61,969 nucleotides of DNA, taken from the NCBI RefSeq assembly GCF_000682675.1, contig NZ_AWFA01000013.1, positions 1 to 61,969 on the forward strand. Reading direction: 5' to 3'. Below are positions 45,749 to 52,762 of this stretch, piece after piece. The DNA is from Hyphomonas pacifica. Its GTDB lineage: Bacteria; Pseudomonadota; Alphaproteobacteria; Caulobacterales; Hyphomonadaceae. The first letter of the stretch is position 1. The number at the start of each line of letters is the position of its first letter. Made by a program: the position numbers and the translations under genes. The notes beneath the pieces were generated by a model. The model was not told the origin of the DNA and did not search any database. It was given only the letters and a program-made list of their open reading frames with translations.

Positions 45749-45786
45749 CTGTTGCGTGCCGACGAGATCAGTAATTCACGCAACAG
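45749..45786. repeat. Inverted repeat after cysE
   Basis: CTGTTGCGTG (45749-45758) and CACGCAACAG (45777-45786) are perfect inverted copies with 18 bases between them. It is 14 bases past the cysE stop and 156 before the OmpA gene. Either a terminator without a T tract, or an operator for the downstream gene. The rest of the 206-base gap is AT-rich. Confidence 0.5.
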
Positions 45787-45941
45787 ACGAATTATCCACA
45801 AGCATTCACTGTTTTATTGCTTTGCTGGACGTTTCATTTCGGGATCGCAATATTGTTGCCTGTTTAGCTTTCAGTTACCATTCTGACTTGCGTCTCAGTA
45901 GGGACGAAGCGTGATTCCACGTTCCAGAAGGGGGCTGTCGG

Positions 45942-47087
45942 GTGAGCTATGAGGAGGAAAACGAAGGCCGTCTGCGCCGCACGCGTAAAGTGCGCCGCAT
46001 GCAGGCAGAGCGTTTGCCCTTCATGCCTTATGCCGCCGGTCCCATTATTGCCTTGGGACTGCTTGTTCTTTTTGCAGTCTGGCCATTTGCCTCCGGCGTG
46101 ATTGAGCGGTCGGCAGAGCGCGCGGCTATTGAGGCGCTTGCTGGAGCAGGTGCTGGCTGGGCCCGCCCGCGCGTTTCCGGGCAATGGATCACTCTGGAAG
46201 GCACGCCGCCCTCTGAAGAGGCCGCCGAGTCTGCCCTGCAGGCGGTTCGACAGGCCAAGGCCCGCACTTTGCTGGGGCCGGCCCGCCCTGTCACCCGTGT
46301 GAGGGACCGGTTTACGCGTAATGAGGCGGTCGAGACGCCAAAAGACATGCCCAATGGCTGGTCTTTCCGCCTGGCCGACGGTGTGCTGACGCTGGACGGT
46401 GACATGCCGGACAATGATGTGCGCGACGAGGTGCTGAAAGCCGCCCGCGCCGAGATCGCCCCGCCGCGCCTGATCAGCATCCGTGATAGCCTGACCATTA
46501 CGAATGAGCCGCTGCCGGAGGGCTACACCTCTGTTGCCCTGCGCGGCATTGATACCGTTACGCGCTGTGATCGCGGTGTGGCGAGCTTTAGCTCCAACCG
46601 CTTCTCCATTAGCTGTGAGCTGCCAGGTGCAGATGCCGCGGGCGTACGCGAGATTGCACTGGCCCCCATCGCCCTGGGAGAGATCGGCGCGGTGGACATC
46701 ATGGCGCGTGAAGCCGTGGCGAGTTGCGAATCCTCTCTTTCGGAATTGCTGTCTGGCGCTCAGATCAAGTTCAATTCCTCCAGCGCGGCGATTGATGCCT
46801 CCAGCTCTGACTTGCTGGATGAGGTGACGGAGGCAGTGCGCGCCTGCCCCGGTAATCTACGAATTGAGGGGCATACGGACAGTACCGGTCTCGACGAGAC
46901 CAATCGCCGACTTAGCCAGGCGCGGGCAGAAGCCGTGCGCAATGCCCTCATCGCGCGCGGTGTTCCGGCAACACGCCTTGTCGCGGCGGGCTATGGCGCC
47001 ACTCGTCCCATCGGATCCAATCAGACGGCTGATGGCCGCGCCCAGAACCGACGCATAGAAATACGGGTGATCCGTGTTTCAGAATGA
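45942..47087 (+). CDS. Inner-membrane BON + OmpA peptidoglycan-binding protein
   Basis: A 381-residue protein starting at GTG. A 28-residue, Arg-rich cytoplasmic segment is followed by one membrane helix (about residues 30-50, AAGPIIALGLLVLFAVWPFA). The periplasmic part has a BON-like region (about 60-190: VSGQWITLEGTPPSEEAAESAL and ADGVLTLDGDMPDND) and a C-terminal OmpA domain (about 260-381) with IEGHTDSTGLDETNRRLSQARAEAVRNAL and NRRIEIRV, which bind peptidoglycan diaminopimelate. Thus it ties the inner membrane to the cell wall. The coiled-coil gene follows after 30 bases in the same direction. Confidence 0.87.
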   Translation: MSYEEENEGRLRRTRKVRRMQAERLPFMPYAAGPIIALGLLVLFAVWPFASGVIERSAERAAIEALAGAGAGWARPRVSGQWITLEGTPPSEEAAESALQAVRQAKARTLLGPARPVTRVRDRFTRNEAVETPKDMPNGWSFRLADGVLTLDGDMPDNDVRDEVLKAARAEIAPPRLISIRDSLTITNEPLPEGYTSVALRGIDTVTRCDRGVASFSSNRFSISCELPGADAAGVREIALAPIALGEIGAVDIMAREAVASCESSLSELLSGAQIKFNSSSAAIDASSSDLLDEVTEAVRACPGNLRIEGHTDSTGLDETNRRLSQARAEAVRNALIARGVPATRLVAAGYGATRPIGSNQTADGRAQNRRIEIRVIRVSE

Positions 47088-47117
47088 TTTCCTCCTGAGA
47101 CTCTGAAAGTAACGACC

Positions 47118-48962
47118 ATGTGGTATCTCATTATCCAGATCCTCGTACTCATGATCTTCGCGGCCGTTGCGGGCGCAGCGCTGGCCTATTGGTGGATGAG
47201 AAACCGCTATGAAGATGTCACGGAAAGCTATGAGGACATGCTGGAGCGGTCCACGCATGATGCGCTGCCGCCCCCTGCGACGCGAGCGGATTTGCAGGCC
47301 TTTGTTTCGGGTCTGGAAGCGCGGCTCGAGTCTCGTCTGGAGGCGCTGCCAGCCCTGGTCACGCGGGAGGAGCTGGACACTGGCCTTCGCGGTATTGGTG
47401 CCCAGATTGCTTCGATCCCGCAGCCTGAAAAGCCGGAACAGCCGGATCTTACCCCCATCACCACGCATCTCGAAACCGTCTCGCATCGTCTGGAAGGTAT
47501 CACCGGAAATGTGGAAGGCATGCGTGCCCATCTCACGGCAGAGGGTGAGGAAAGCGCCTTCACTCCGCTGATGGACCGCCTGTCACAGATTGAGGCCGCT
47601 GTTGGCGAACTGAAGAATACAGAATTGAACTCAGTCGAAGGCCATCTCGAAAGTCTGGACGCCCGCATCTCCCGCATTGAGGATGGCGTGAACCTGCTGA
47701 TGAGTGTGGAGCTGCCCAAGCCGCCGGAGATTCCGGAAGTGGACCTCGGCCCAGTGCACAGCGCGCTGGCCAGCATCCAGCTTGCCATTGAAAGCATCGA
47801 CGTGCCGATCACGGATTTGGACCCCATCCGGCAGGATTTCGGCCAGATGGAATCTCGCCTGGCGGAGTTTGCCGAAGGTCTCGATGCGCAGCGCAAGGCA
47901 GACAATGAAAGCATGACCATCCGTCTACAGACATTGTCCTCCTCTCTAGCCTCTCTCCGCGTGCCAGATGTGGATGGCCTGCGCGAACGTCTCTCCAAAC
48001 TGGAGAACGTCATCACCGCTCTGTCGGAACAGAAGTCGGACCTCGGCCCGATCACTGAAACATTGCGCGAAATCGACAAGCAGATGCGCAACCCCTCTGA
48101 TGACATGCGCAAAATGTCTACGCGCCTCGCGGACCTGGAAGGCGGCACGGCGGCGGTTCACGCAAAGCTGGTGCTGCTGGAGAATACCGTGTCCGGAATG
48201 CGGCCAGAGCCGGTGGACCTGTCTCCCGTACAAATCCGCATCGCGCATCTGGAAACGGCAATTTCCTCCTTGCGGGGCGAGCTGCAATCCCTGCCGGATG
48301 TCACGCCGCTAGAGCGCCGCATAGCAGGCCTTCAGGAATCTGTCCTCTCCCTGCGAGAGCCGGACCTGTCGGGCCTGACAAATTCCCTGCGCAAGATGGA
48401 AGCGCGGATGAATCTCGGCGCGGTGGAAGACCGGCTGAATGCCATCGAATATGCGCTGTCATCGCTGACGCATTTCGTGCGTACACGGCCAGACCCGGTC
48501 GACTACTCTTTCCGCACGCCCGCCGCGATGCCGGTCTATGACGAACAGTCCGGGCCCACCTTCACATTGCCAGAGAAGAAGACCCCGGCCTCACCGCCGT
48601 CTCCGCCACCGCCACCCCCTCCGGCGAAGCCGCCTGCGCCTGAAGTCACCACAGGCGATCCGGTCGAGGCCGCCATGCGCCCGGATGACAAGGCAAACCT
48701 TCTGGTCGAAGCCGCCTTCGGGGAGGGTGACGATCTGGAGCTGATCAATGGCGTCGGCCCGATGCTGTGCGAGCTGCTGAACGATATCGGCGTCTACTAT
48801 TTCTGGCAGGTCGCCGAATGGGGCGAAGACGAAATTGAATGGGTCGATGGCAAGCTGGAGCACTTCAAGGGCCGCATTGAGCGCGATGACTGGGTCGGCC
48901 AGGCCAGGCTGCTGGCCCAGCGCCCGGACGTCGCCAAACGCCCGCGTCCCCACGCAGAGTGA
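47118..48962 (+). CDS. Membrane-anchored coiled-coil repeat protein with C-terminal helix-hairpin-helix-like region
   Basis: A 614-residue protein. One N-terminal membrane helix (residues about 3-25) followed by basic RNR suggests a cytoplasmic body. Residues about 105-450 are coiled-coil with at least eight units starting D-[LV]-x-[PG]-[LIV] (PDLTPI at 109, VDLGPV at 208, TDLDPI at 232, PDVDGL at 283, SDLGPI at 307, VDLSPV at 366, PDVTPL at 393, PDLSGL at 415) each running into a helical L..IE..I pattern. A Pro-rich linker (490-510) leads to ELINGVGPMLCELLNDIGVYYFWQVAEWGEDEIEWVDGKL, which looks like the helix-hairpin-helix of the flap-endonuclease-like domain. No family name recognised. Confidence 0.85.
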   Translation: MWYLIIQILVLMIFAAVAGAALAYWWMRNRYEDVTESYEDMLERSTHDALPPPATRADLQAFVSGLEARLESRLEALPALVTREELDTGLRGIGAQIASIPQPEKPEQPDLTPITTHLETVSHRLEGITGNVEGMRAHLTAEGEESAFTPLMDRLSQIEAAVGELKNTELNSVEGHLESLDARISRIEDGVNLLMSVELPKPPEIPEVDLGPVHSALASIQLAIESIDVPITDLDPIRQDFGQMESRLAEFAEGLDAQRKADNESMTIRLQTLSSSLASLRVPDVDGLRERLSKLENVITALSEQKSDLGPITETLREIDKQMRNPSDDMRKMSTRLADLEGGTAAVHAKLVLLENTVSGMRPEPVDLSPVQIRIAHLETAISSLRGELQSLPDVTPLERRIAGLQESVLSLREPDLSGLTNSLRKMEARMNLGAVEDRLNAIEYALSSLTHFVRTRPDPVDYSFRTPAAMPVYDEQSGPTFTLPEKKTPASPPSPPPPPPPAKPPAPEVTTGDPVEAAMRPDDKANLLVEAAFGEGDDLELINGVGPMLCELLNDIGVYYFWQVAEWGEDEIEWVDGKLEHFKGRIERDDWVGQARLLAQRPDVAKRPRPHAE

Positions 48963-49129
48963 CGGAGTGAGGGGCGACGACAAGGGGCAGGGCTGGTTTT
49001 GCTGCTGCGCGTGACAGCTGAGACGACCGCCCTATATCAGGCACATGGCCTGATTGCAGGCAGACCGGTTGCAACGGCACCGAAAATCTCTAGGTTGCGC
49101 CGCGAACACCGAACAAAAGGAGCCGCGTA

Positions 49130-49339
49130 ATGGAGCGCGAAGAAACGTTGCGTCTTGAGGCGTACCTGAAAGAAAAACTGCATCCGGGCCTGCGCCTGGT
49201 ACCCCGCGACAAGACAGACGATTCCGTTGAGTGCTATCTCGGCGCTGAATTTCTGGCCGTTGTCTACAAGGATGTTGATGAGGGCGAGACCTCTTACCAG
49301 TTCCAGATGACGGTTCTGCAAGAAGACATCAAAGGCTAA
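49130..49339 (+). CDS. DUF3126 family protein
   Basis: A 69-residue cytosolic protein (LRLEAYLKEKLHPGLRLVPRDKTDDSVECYLGAEFLAVVYKDVDEGETSYQFQMTVL) matching the small DUF3126 family that is nearly confined to alphaproteobacteria. Function unknown. A strong AAAAGGAG site precedes the ATG. Single gene; its stop is four bases from the convergent end of the next gene. Confidence 0.85.
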   Translation: MEREETLRLEAYLKEKLHPGLRLVPRDKTDDSVECYLGAEFLAVVYKDVDEGETSYQFQMTVLQEDIKG

Positions 49340-49343
49340 GGCC

Positions 49344-49772
49344 CTACCAGGGCAGAGCTTGCAGGTTCGGCGCGGTCCATTCGCGGCGGGCTTCGGGGCT
49401 GAACAGGTTTTCCCGGCTCCAATAGGAGAGAATCCAGTCCGGTTGCCCGCAGGGCCCGGCGAGCAGATCCGACAGGATCACGTGGAGCGGCGTGCCTTTG
49501 GGCGCGCCGCTTAGCGCATGGGCGACCGCACGGAGGGAGGCGAGGGTGATCGTTTCGTGATAGCCTTCGGTGTCAGTGTTACGGCCCCCGACGGATTCAT
49601 TATAAGCGCGGATAATGGCCGGCATGTCGCGGAAGGCCGCGGCCTCATCCTCCGCGACGAGAGAGAGGGCGGCGGCCCAGTGGGCGGCATGGGTCCATTT
49701 CTCCTTCGGCAGGGTGCGGGCGCGGAAGGCCGCCGTCAGCGCGGCGATGTCGGCGTCAGTTTCAAAGCTCAT
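49344..49772 (-). CDS. Conserved-type hypothetical protein
   Basis: A 142-residue soluble protein with a distinctive EKWTHAAHWAAALSLV segment near residue 25 and GYHETITLASLRAVAHAL later; His residues in these motifs hint at a metal site (inference). I recognise no named family, though similar hypothetical proteins are frequent in alphaproteobacteria. AAGGAA precedes the ATG. A minus-strand terminator-like hairpin (49810-49834) lies only 38 bases upstream of the start, i.e. in what could be its leader. Confidence 0.75.
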   Translation of the reverse strand: MSFETDADIAALTAAFRARTLPKEKWTHAAHWAAALSLVAEDEAAAFRDMPAIIRAYNESVGGRNTDTEGYHETITLASLRAVAHALSGAPKGTPLHVILSDLLAGPCGQPDWILSYWSRENLFSPEARREWTAPNLQALPW

Positions 49773-49809
49773 TGTTTCAGTTCCTTGTTTTATGGCGGGA
49801 CCAAAACGA

Positions 49810-49834
49810 AAGCCCCGCCGGGGTGGCGGGGCTT
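49810..49834 (-). terminator. Rho-independent terminator (minus strand)
   Basis: AAGCCCCGCC (49810-49819) pairs perfectly with GGCGGGGCTT (49825-49834), five-base loop. On the minus strand the 3' arm is followed by TCGTTTTGG. No annotated minus-strand gene ends here, so it must end an unannotated RNA or act as an attenuator in the leader of the gene at 49344-49772. Confidence 0.75.
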
Positions 49835-50078
49835 GTCGGGTCGATTGCTTGTCAGACGTGCGCGTCAGTCAGGCAGTCGCCAGGCACAAGCACGCGCCGG
49901 CAGAATGTGCCGGGTTTGTTGCTGCAGGGGGATCGCGTGTCTGTGCATGAGGCTGAGGTAGCGATTCCGTGTCGGGCTGGCAAGCTCGTATTTGTGCGTA
50001 GAGGGAGGCCCTGCCTCGATTCCTTCCGTTCACCCTGGCCTGCGCCGAGGCGGCGGAGCGGACGAGCTTGCCCTGGCC

Positions 50079-50102
50079 GGCGTTTGGTCTGCAACAGCAT
50101 TT
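50079..50102. repeat. 24-base exact match to xseA (53242-53265)
   Basis: The 24 bases at 50079-50102 occur again, in the same orientation, at 53242-53265 inside the minus-strand xseA gene (codons for MLLQTKR). Flanks differ. Because xseA is read from the minus strand, a plus-strand RNA through 50079-50102 would be perfectly complementary to xseA mRNA. Confidence 0.8.
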
Positions 50103-50109
50103 GGGCTGA

Positions 50110-50148
50110 AAACGCCCTCTCCTGTAGTGAATGCAGCGGAGGGCGTTT
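50110..50148. terminator. Terminator-like hairpin, usable on either strand
   Basis: AAACGCCCTC (50110-50119) pairs perfectly with GAGGGCGTTT (50139-50148), 19-base loop. The plus-strand tail is TTTCG; the minus-strand tail is TTTTC. Confidence 0.65.
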
Positions 50149-50222
50149 CGCCGTTGTGTTCTGCCAAAGAGCAGGCCTGCCCTGACGGAAGATCTCCGGC
50201 TCGGACAAAACACCTCACTTAT

Positions 50223-50240
50223 TGAGACTGATTATCACTT
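50223..50240 (+). promoter_or_regulatory. Fur-like box upstream of the TonB-dependent receptor
   Basis: TGAGACTGATTATCACTT contains the palindromic core TGAT-T-ATCA (50229-50237), resembling the TGATAATNATTATCA type of Fur site. It lies about 70 bases upstream of the receptor ATG, a plausible place for iron repression. Alphaproteobacteria may use Fur/Irr/RirA variants, so the regulator is uncertain. Confidence 0.5.
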
Positions 50241-50308
50241 GCAGTTACTTTTGCGGCCTGTTAGGCGCGGGCCGCGAATGAGTGACTAAAAGTTGAGGAG
50301 CAGACTGA

Positions 50309-52348
50309 ATGTTGAGGGGTACAATCTTGTGCGGGGCGGCTGTCATGGCGCTGGCCATGGGTGCAGCGGCACAGGGCGCGGATGATGCGGAGCTGATCGA
50401 GGATGTGGTCGTCGTGGTCGGGGAAACGACGAACGTCTTGATTGATGCAGACCAGATCGAGAAGACGCAAGCCAATGATCTGGCAGACATTTTCCGCCAG
50501 ACGCCCTCTGTCTCTGTCGGCGGTTCTATCGGCATTGCGCAGAAGGTTTATGTGCGCGGCCTGGAAGATACGCTGCTGAATGTCACGGTGGATGGCGCGC
50601 CGCAGACGGGCACCCTGTTCCACCATATCGGCCGGGTACAGATCGAACCGGAACTCCTGAAAAGGGTTGAGCTGCAGGCTGGCGCGGGCGAGGCGACGGC
50701 AGGCTTTGGCGCAGTCGGCGGGGCGATCCGCTTCCGCACCAAGAGTGCCAGTGACCTGCTGGAAGATGGCCAGCGGTTTGGCGGCATGGTTCGCGGCAGC
50801 TGGTTCAGCAATGACGGCTACAAGGCCAGCTTGACCGGCTATGGCAAGCTGACCGAGAACTGGGATCTCCTCGGCTCGCTCGTCTATGTTGACCGCGATA
50901 ACATGAAGGATGGCGATGGCGACACGCTCTACGCCACTGCGGCCGAACAGATGCTGGGCTTTATCAAACTGTCCGGCGAGCTTGCGCCGGATCACTATGT
51001 CTCCGTAAGTTATGAGCGGCGTGAAGAAGAGGGGGATTTCAGTGCACGTCCAAACTGGCCGGCCCTGGAAAACGATACGCTGTTCCCCTCGGAAGCCGTG
51101 CGCGAAACGATTGTCGGGAATTACCGTAACGAGCTGAGCGACATGCTGAACATGGATGCGACGGCCTATTACACGACCTCCGAATTCCAGCAGAACCGCT
51201 TCGACCGCTGGGGCATGTATGGTGGCGATCTGGAAACCTATGGCTTTGACCTGCGCAATACCAGCAAGTTCGGTGCACACCGTCTCGTCTACGGTATTGA
51301 GCATCGCAACGACACCGTCTCCAGTGAGTATCAGGCCGAAGATTCCGTCTGGCAGGATTGGGCGTGGGACCCGAATATTGGCGCGTTCAGGGAAGAGGGA
51401 AAGCTCTGGGCCGGCTATATTCAGGGGCATTTTCAGCTGACGGACAAATTCCTGCTCAGCGCCGGTGGCCGGTATGATTCCTATGAACTGGACCTCGTCA
51501 CCTATGATGAGAAAACCTCCAGCGACGGCTTCAGCGGAAACATTGGCGTGCTGTATGACCTGACGCCAGACCTTGCGCTCTCCGCGGGCTATGCGCAGGC
51601 CTTCCGCGGCAAGGAAGTCGGCGATTCCTTCACGCTGGAAAAGCAGCCGGGCCGCCTGCGCCTGCAGCCGGGTCTCGACCCCGAACGCGTCGACAATACT
51701 GAGGCCGGTCTCGTCTATGACAATGGCCAGCTGCGCGCTGGGGCATCTGTGTTCTCGATGAAGATTGATGATGTGATCATGGACCAGCTGGGCGGCCTCG
51801 GCGCGCCGCAGGATTCCACCTATTATGAAAATGTCGGCGAGTTTGAAACGGAAGGTGTCGAACTGCGCCTCGGCTATAGCTGGCAAAGCCTGTCGGCTGA
51901 CCTCTTCTACACCGCTTATGATTCAGAGCTGAACGGTCATGATGTCGAAGGCTATGAGGAAATCGGCCTGGCAAACACATCCGGCGACCAGTGGAACTTC
52001 AATATCGCCTGGATGCCTACCGACACGCTTAATCTGGGCCTGAATGTGCGCCATGTGGAAGATCTGAACGATATTGTCGTGCTGTACCGGGCGGTGGAGC
52101 TGGGCTGGATCGACTCCCTGCAAACCGTCGACAAGCCGGGCTATACGGTTACAGATATCTATGCCGAATGGCGTCCGGAGGCCATGCCGGGTCTGCGCCT
52201 GAATGTCGGTGTACAGAATCTGTTTGACGAGCTTTACCGCGACCATGCCAGCGTGGCCGACTATAATGCCATCCCCGGCTGGGAAGTCATTGCTGGCGTC
52301 TATGAGGCGGGACGCGATGTTCGCATCTCGATCGGCTACGACTTCTGA
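50309..52348 (+). CDS. TonB-dependent outer-membrane receptor
   Basis: A 679-residue receptor that imports a scarce ligand (siderophore, haem or other metal complex) using TonB energy. The signal peptide MLRGTILCGAAVMALAMGAAAQG precedes a short acidic stretch with DVVVVVGETT as a possible TonB box; the plug has IEKTQANDLADIFRQTPSVSVGG and YVRGLEDTLLNVTVDGAPQTG; the barrel ends in VRISIGYDF with the terminal Phe. A GAGGAG site lies nearby. The PepSY remnant overlapping its stop suggests iron-siderophore use, and a Fur-like box is upstream. Confidence 0.92.
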   Translation: MLRGTILCGAAVMALAMGAAAQGADDAELIEDVVVVVGETTNVLIDADQIEKTQANDLADIFRQTPSVSVGGSIGIAQKVYVRGLEDTLLNVTVDGAPQTGTLFHHIGRVQIEPELLKRVELQAGAGEATAGFGAVGGAIRFRTKSASDLLEDGQRFGGMVRGSWFSNDGYKASLTGYGKLTENWDLLGSLVYVDRDNMKDGDGDTLYATAAEQMLGFIKLSGELAPDHYVSVSYERREEEGDFSARPNWPALENDTLFPSEAVRETIVGNYRNELSDMLNMDATAYYTTSEFQQNRFDRWGMYGGDLETYGFDLRNTSKFGAHRLVYGIEHRNDTVSSEYQAEDSVWQDWAWDPNIGAFREEGKLWAGYIQGHFQLTDKFLLSAGGRYDSYELDLVTYDEKTSSDGFSGNIGVLYDLTPDLALSAGYAQAFRGKEVGDSFTLEKQPGRLRLQPGLDPERVDNTEAGLVYDNGQLRAGASVFSMKIDDVIMDQLGGLGAPQDSTYYENVGEFETEGVELRLGYSWQSLSADLFYTAYDSELNGHDVEGYEEIGLANTSGDQWNFNIAWMPTDTLNLGLNVRHVEDLNDIVVLYRAVELGWIDSLQTVDKPGYTVTDIYAEWRPEAMPGLRLNVGVQNLFDELYRDHASVADYNAIPGWEVIAGVYEAGRDVRISIGYDF

Positions 52349-52745
52349 TGAGGTTGTCGCTGATCTCCAGCATCCGGCGGCCGGGCTTTCGGGTCCGGCC
52401 GCTGTTGGGTTTCTGGCACCGCTGGTTTGGCCTGTTTGCGGCCTTGTGGCTGGCGTTGATGGCGATCACGGGCTCAGCGGTCGTCTATTATGAAGAGCTG
52501 GGCAGCTGGCTGAATCCGGATCTGAGGCAAGTGGAGGTCATTAACCCGGCCTTGCCGCCAGAGACCTGGCTTGGCGCGGCCAAGGCGGAATATCCGTAAA
52601 GGCATTCGGCGGTGTCGGGCGGGCGGTTATATTTGTATCCGGAGTAGCGCTCTTCATGCTCTGCGTGACAGACATCCTGATCTGGTGGCGCAAATTCAAG
52701 GCGCGCGCGAAGCGCCGGAAGACAGTGCGGACCCAGTCAGTCTGA
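52348..52745 (+). pseudogene. PepSY-domain membrane protein, deletion remnant
   Basis: The ATG overlaps the receptor stop by one base. The first 83 residues form a normal PepSY-TM start (LLGFWHRWFGLFAALWLALMAITGSAVVYYEELGSWLNPDL). A TAA follows at 52597-52599, but the +1 frame immediately continues with FGGVGRAVIFVSGVALFMLCVTDILIWWRKFKARAKRRK, the typical last helix and tail of the same family, to a TGA at 52743-52745. Intact relatives are three to four times longer, so the middle was deleted with a frameshift. The full protein would reduce or process siderophore-bound iron at the inner membrane. Confidence 0.85.
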
Positions 52746-52762
52746 TATTTGGAAAGGGCGGC

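Larger units (their letters stand above)
49773..50308. other. Structured 536-base intergenic region; candidate non-coding RNA locus
   Basis: No convincing gene: the short arginine/proline-rich readings on either strand look spurious. The region contains a terminator-like hairpin at 49810-49834, a small perfect hairpin CCGGCA/TGCCGG at 49897-49913, an 11-base inverted repeat GGCAAGCTCGT (49979-49989) with ACGAGCTTGCC (50062-50072), a 24-base exact match to xseA (50079-50102), a second terminator-like hairpin (50110-50148), and a Fur-like box (50223-50240). The density of helices suggests one or more structured RNAs, strand undecided. Confidence 0.6.

Noticed and set aside
49850-50215. Short open readings of 60-140 residues on both strands
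   Set aside because: Arginine/proline-rich, no ribosome binding sites, overlapping hairpins; more likely spurious.
49773-50308. Cobalamin or other known riboswitch upstream of the TonB-dependent receptor
   Set aside because: No B12-box or other recognisable riboswitch core was found on either strand; the helices do not match a class I know.
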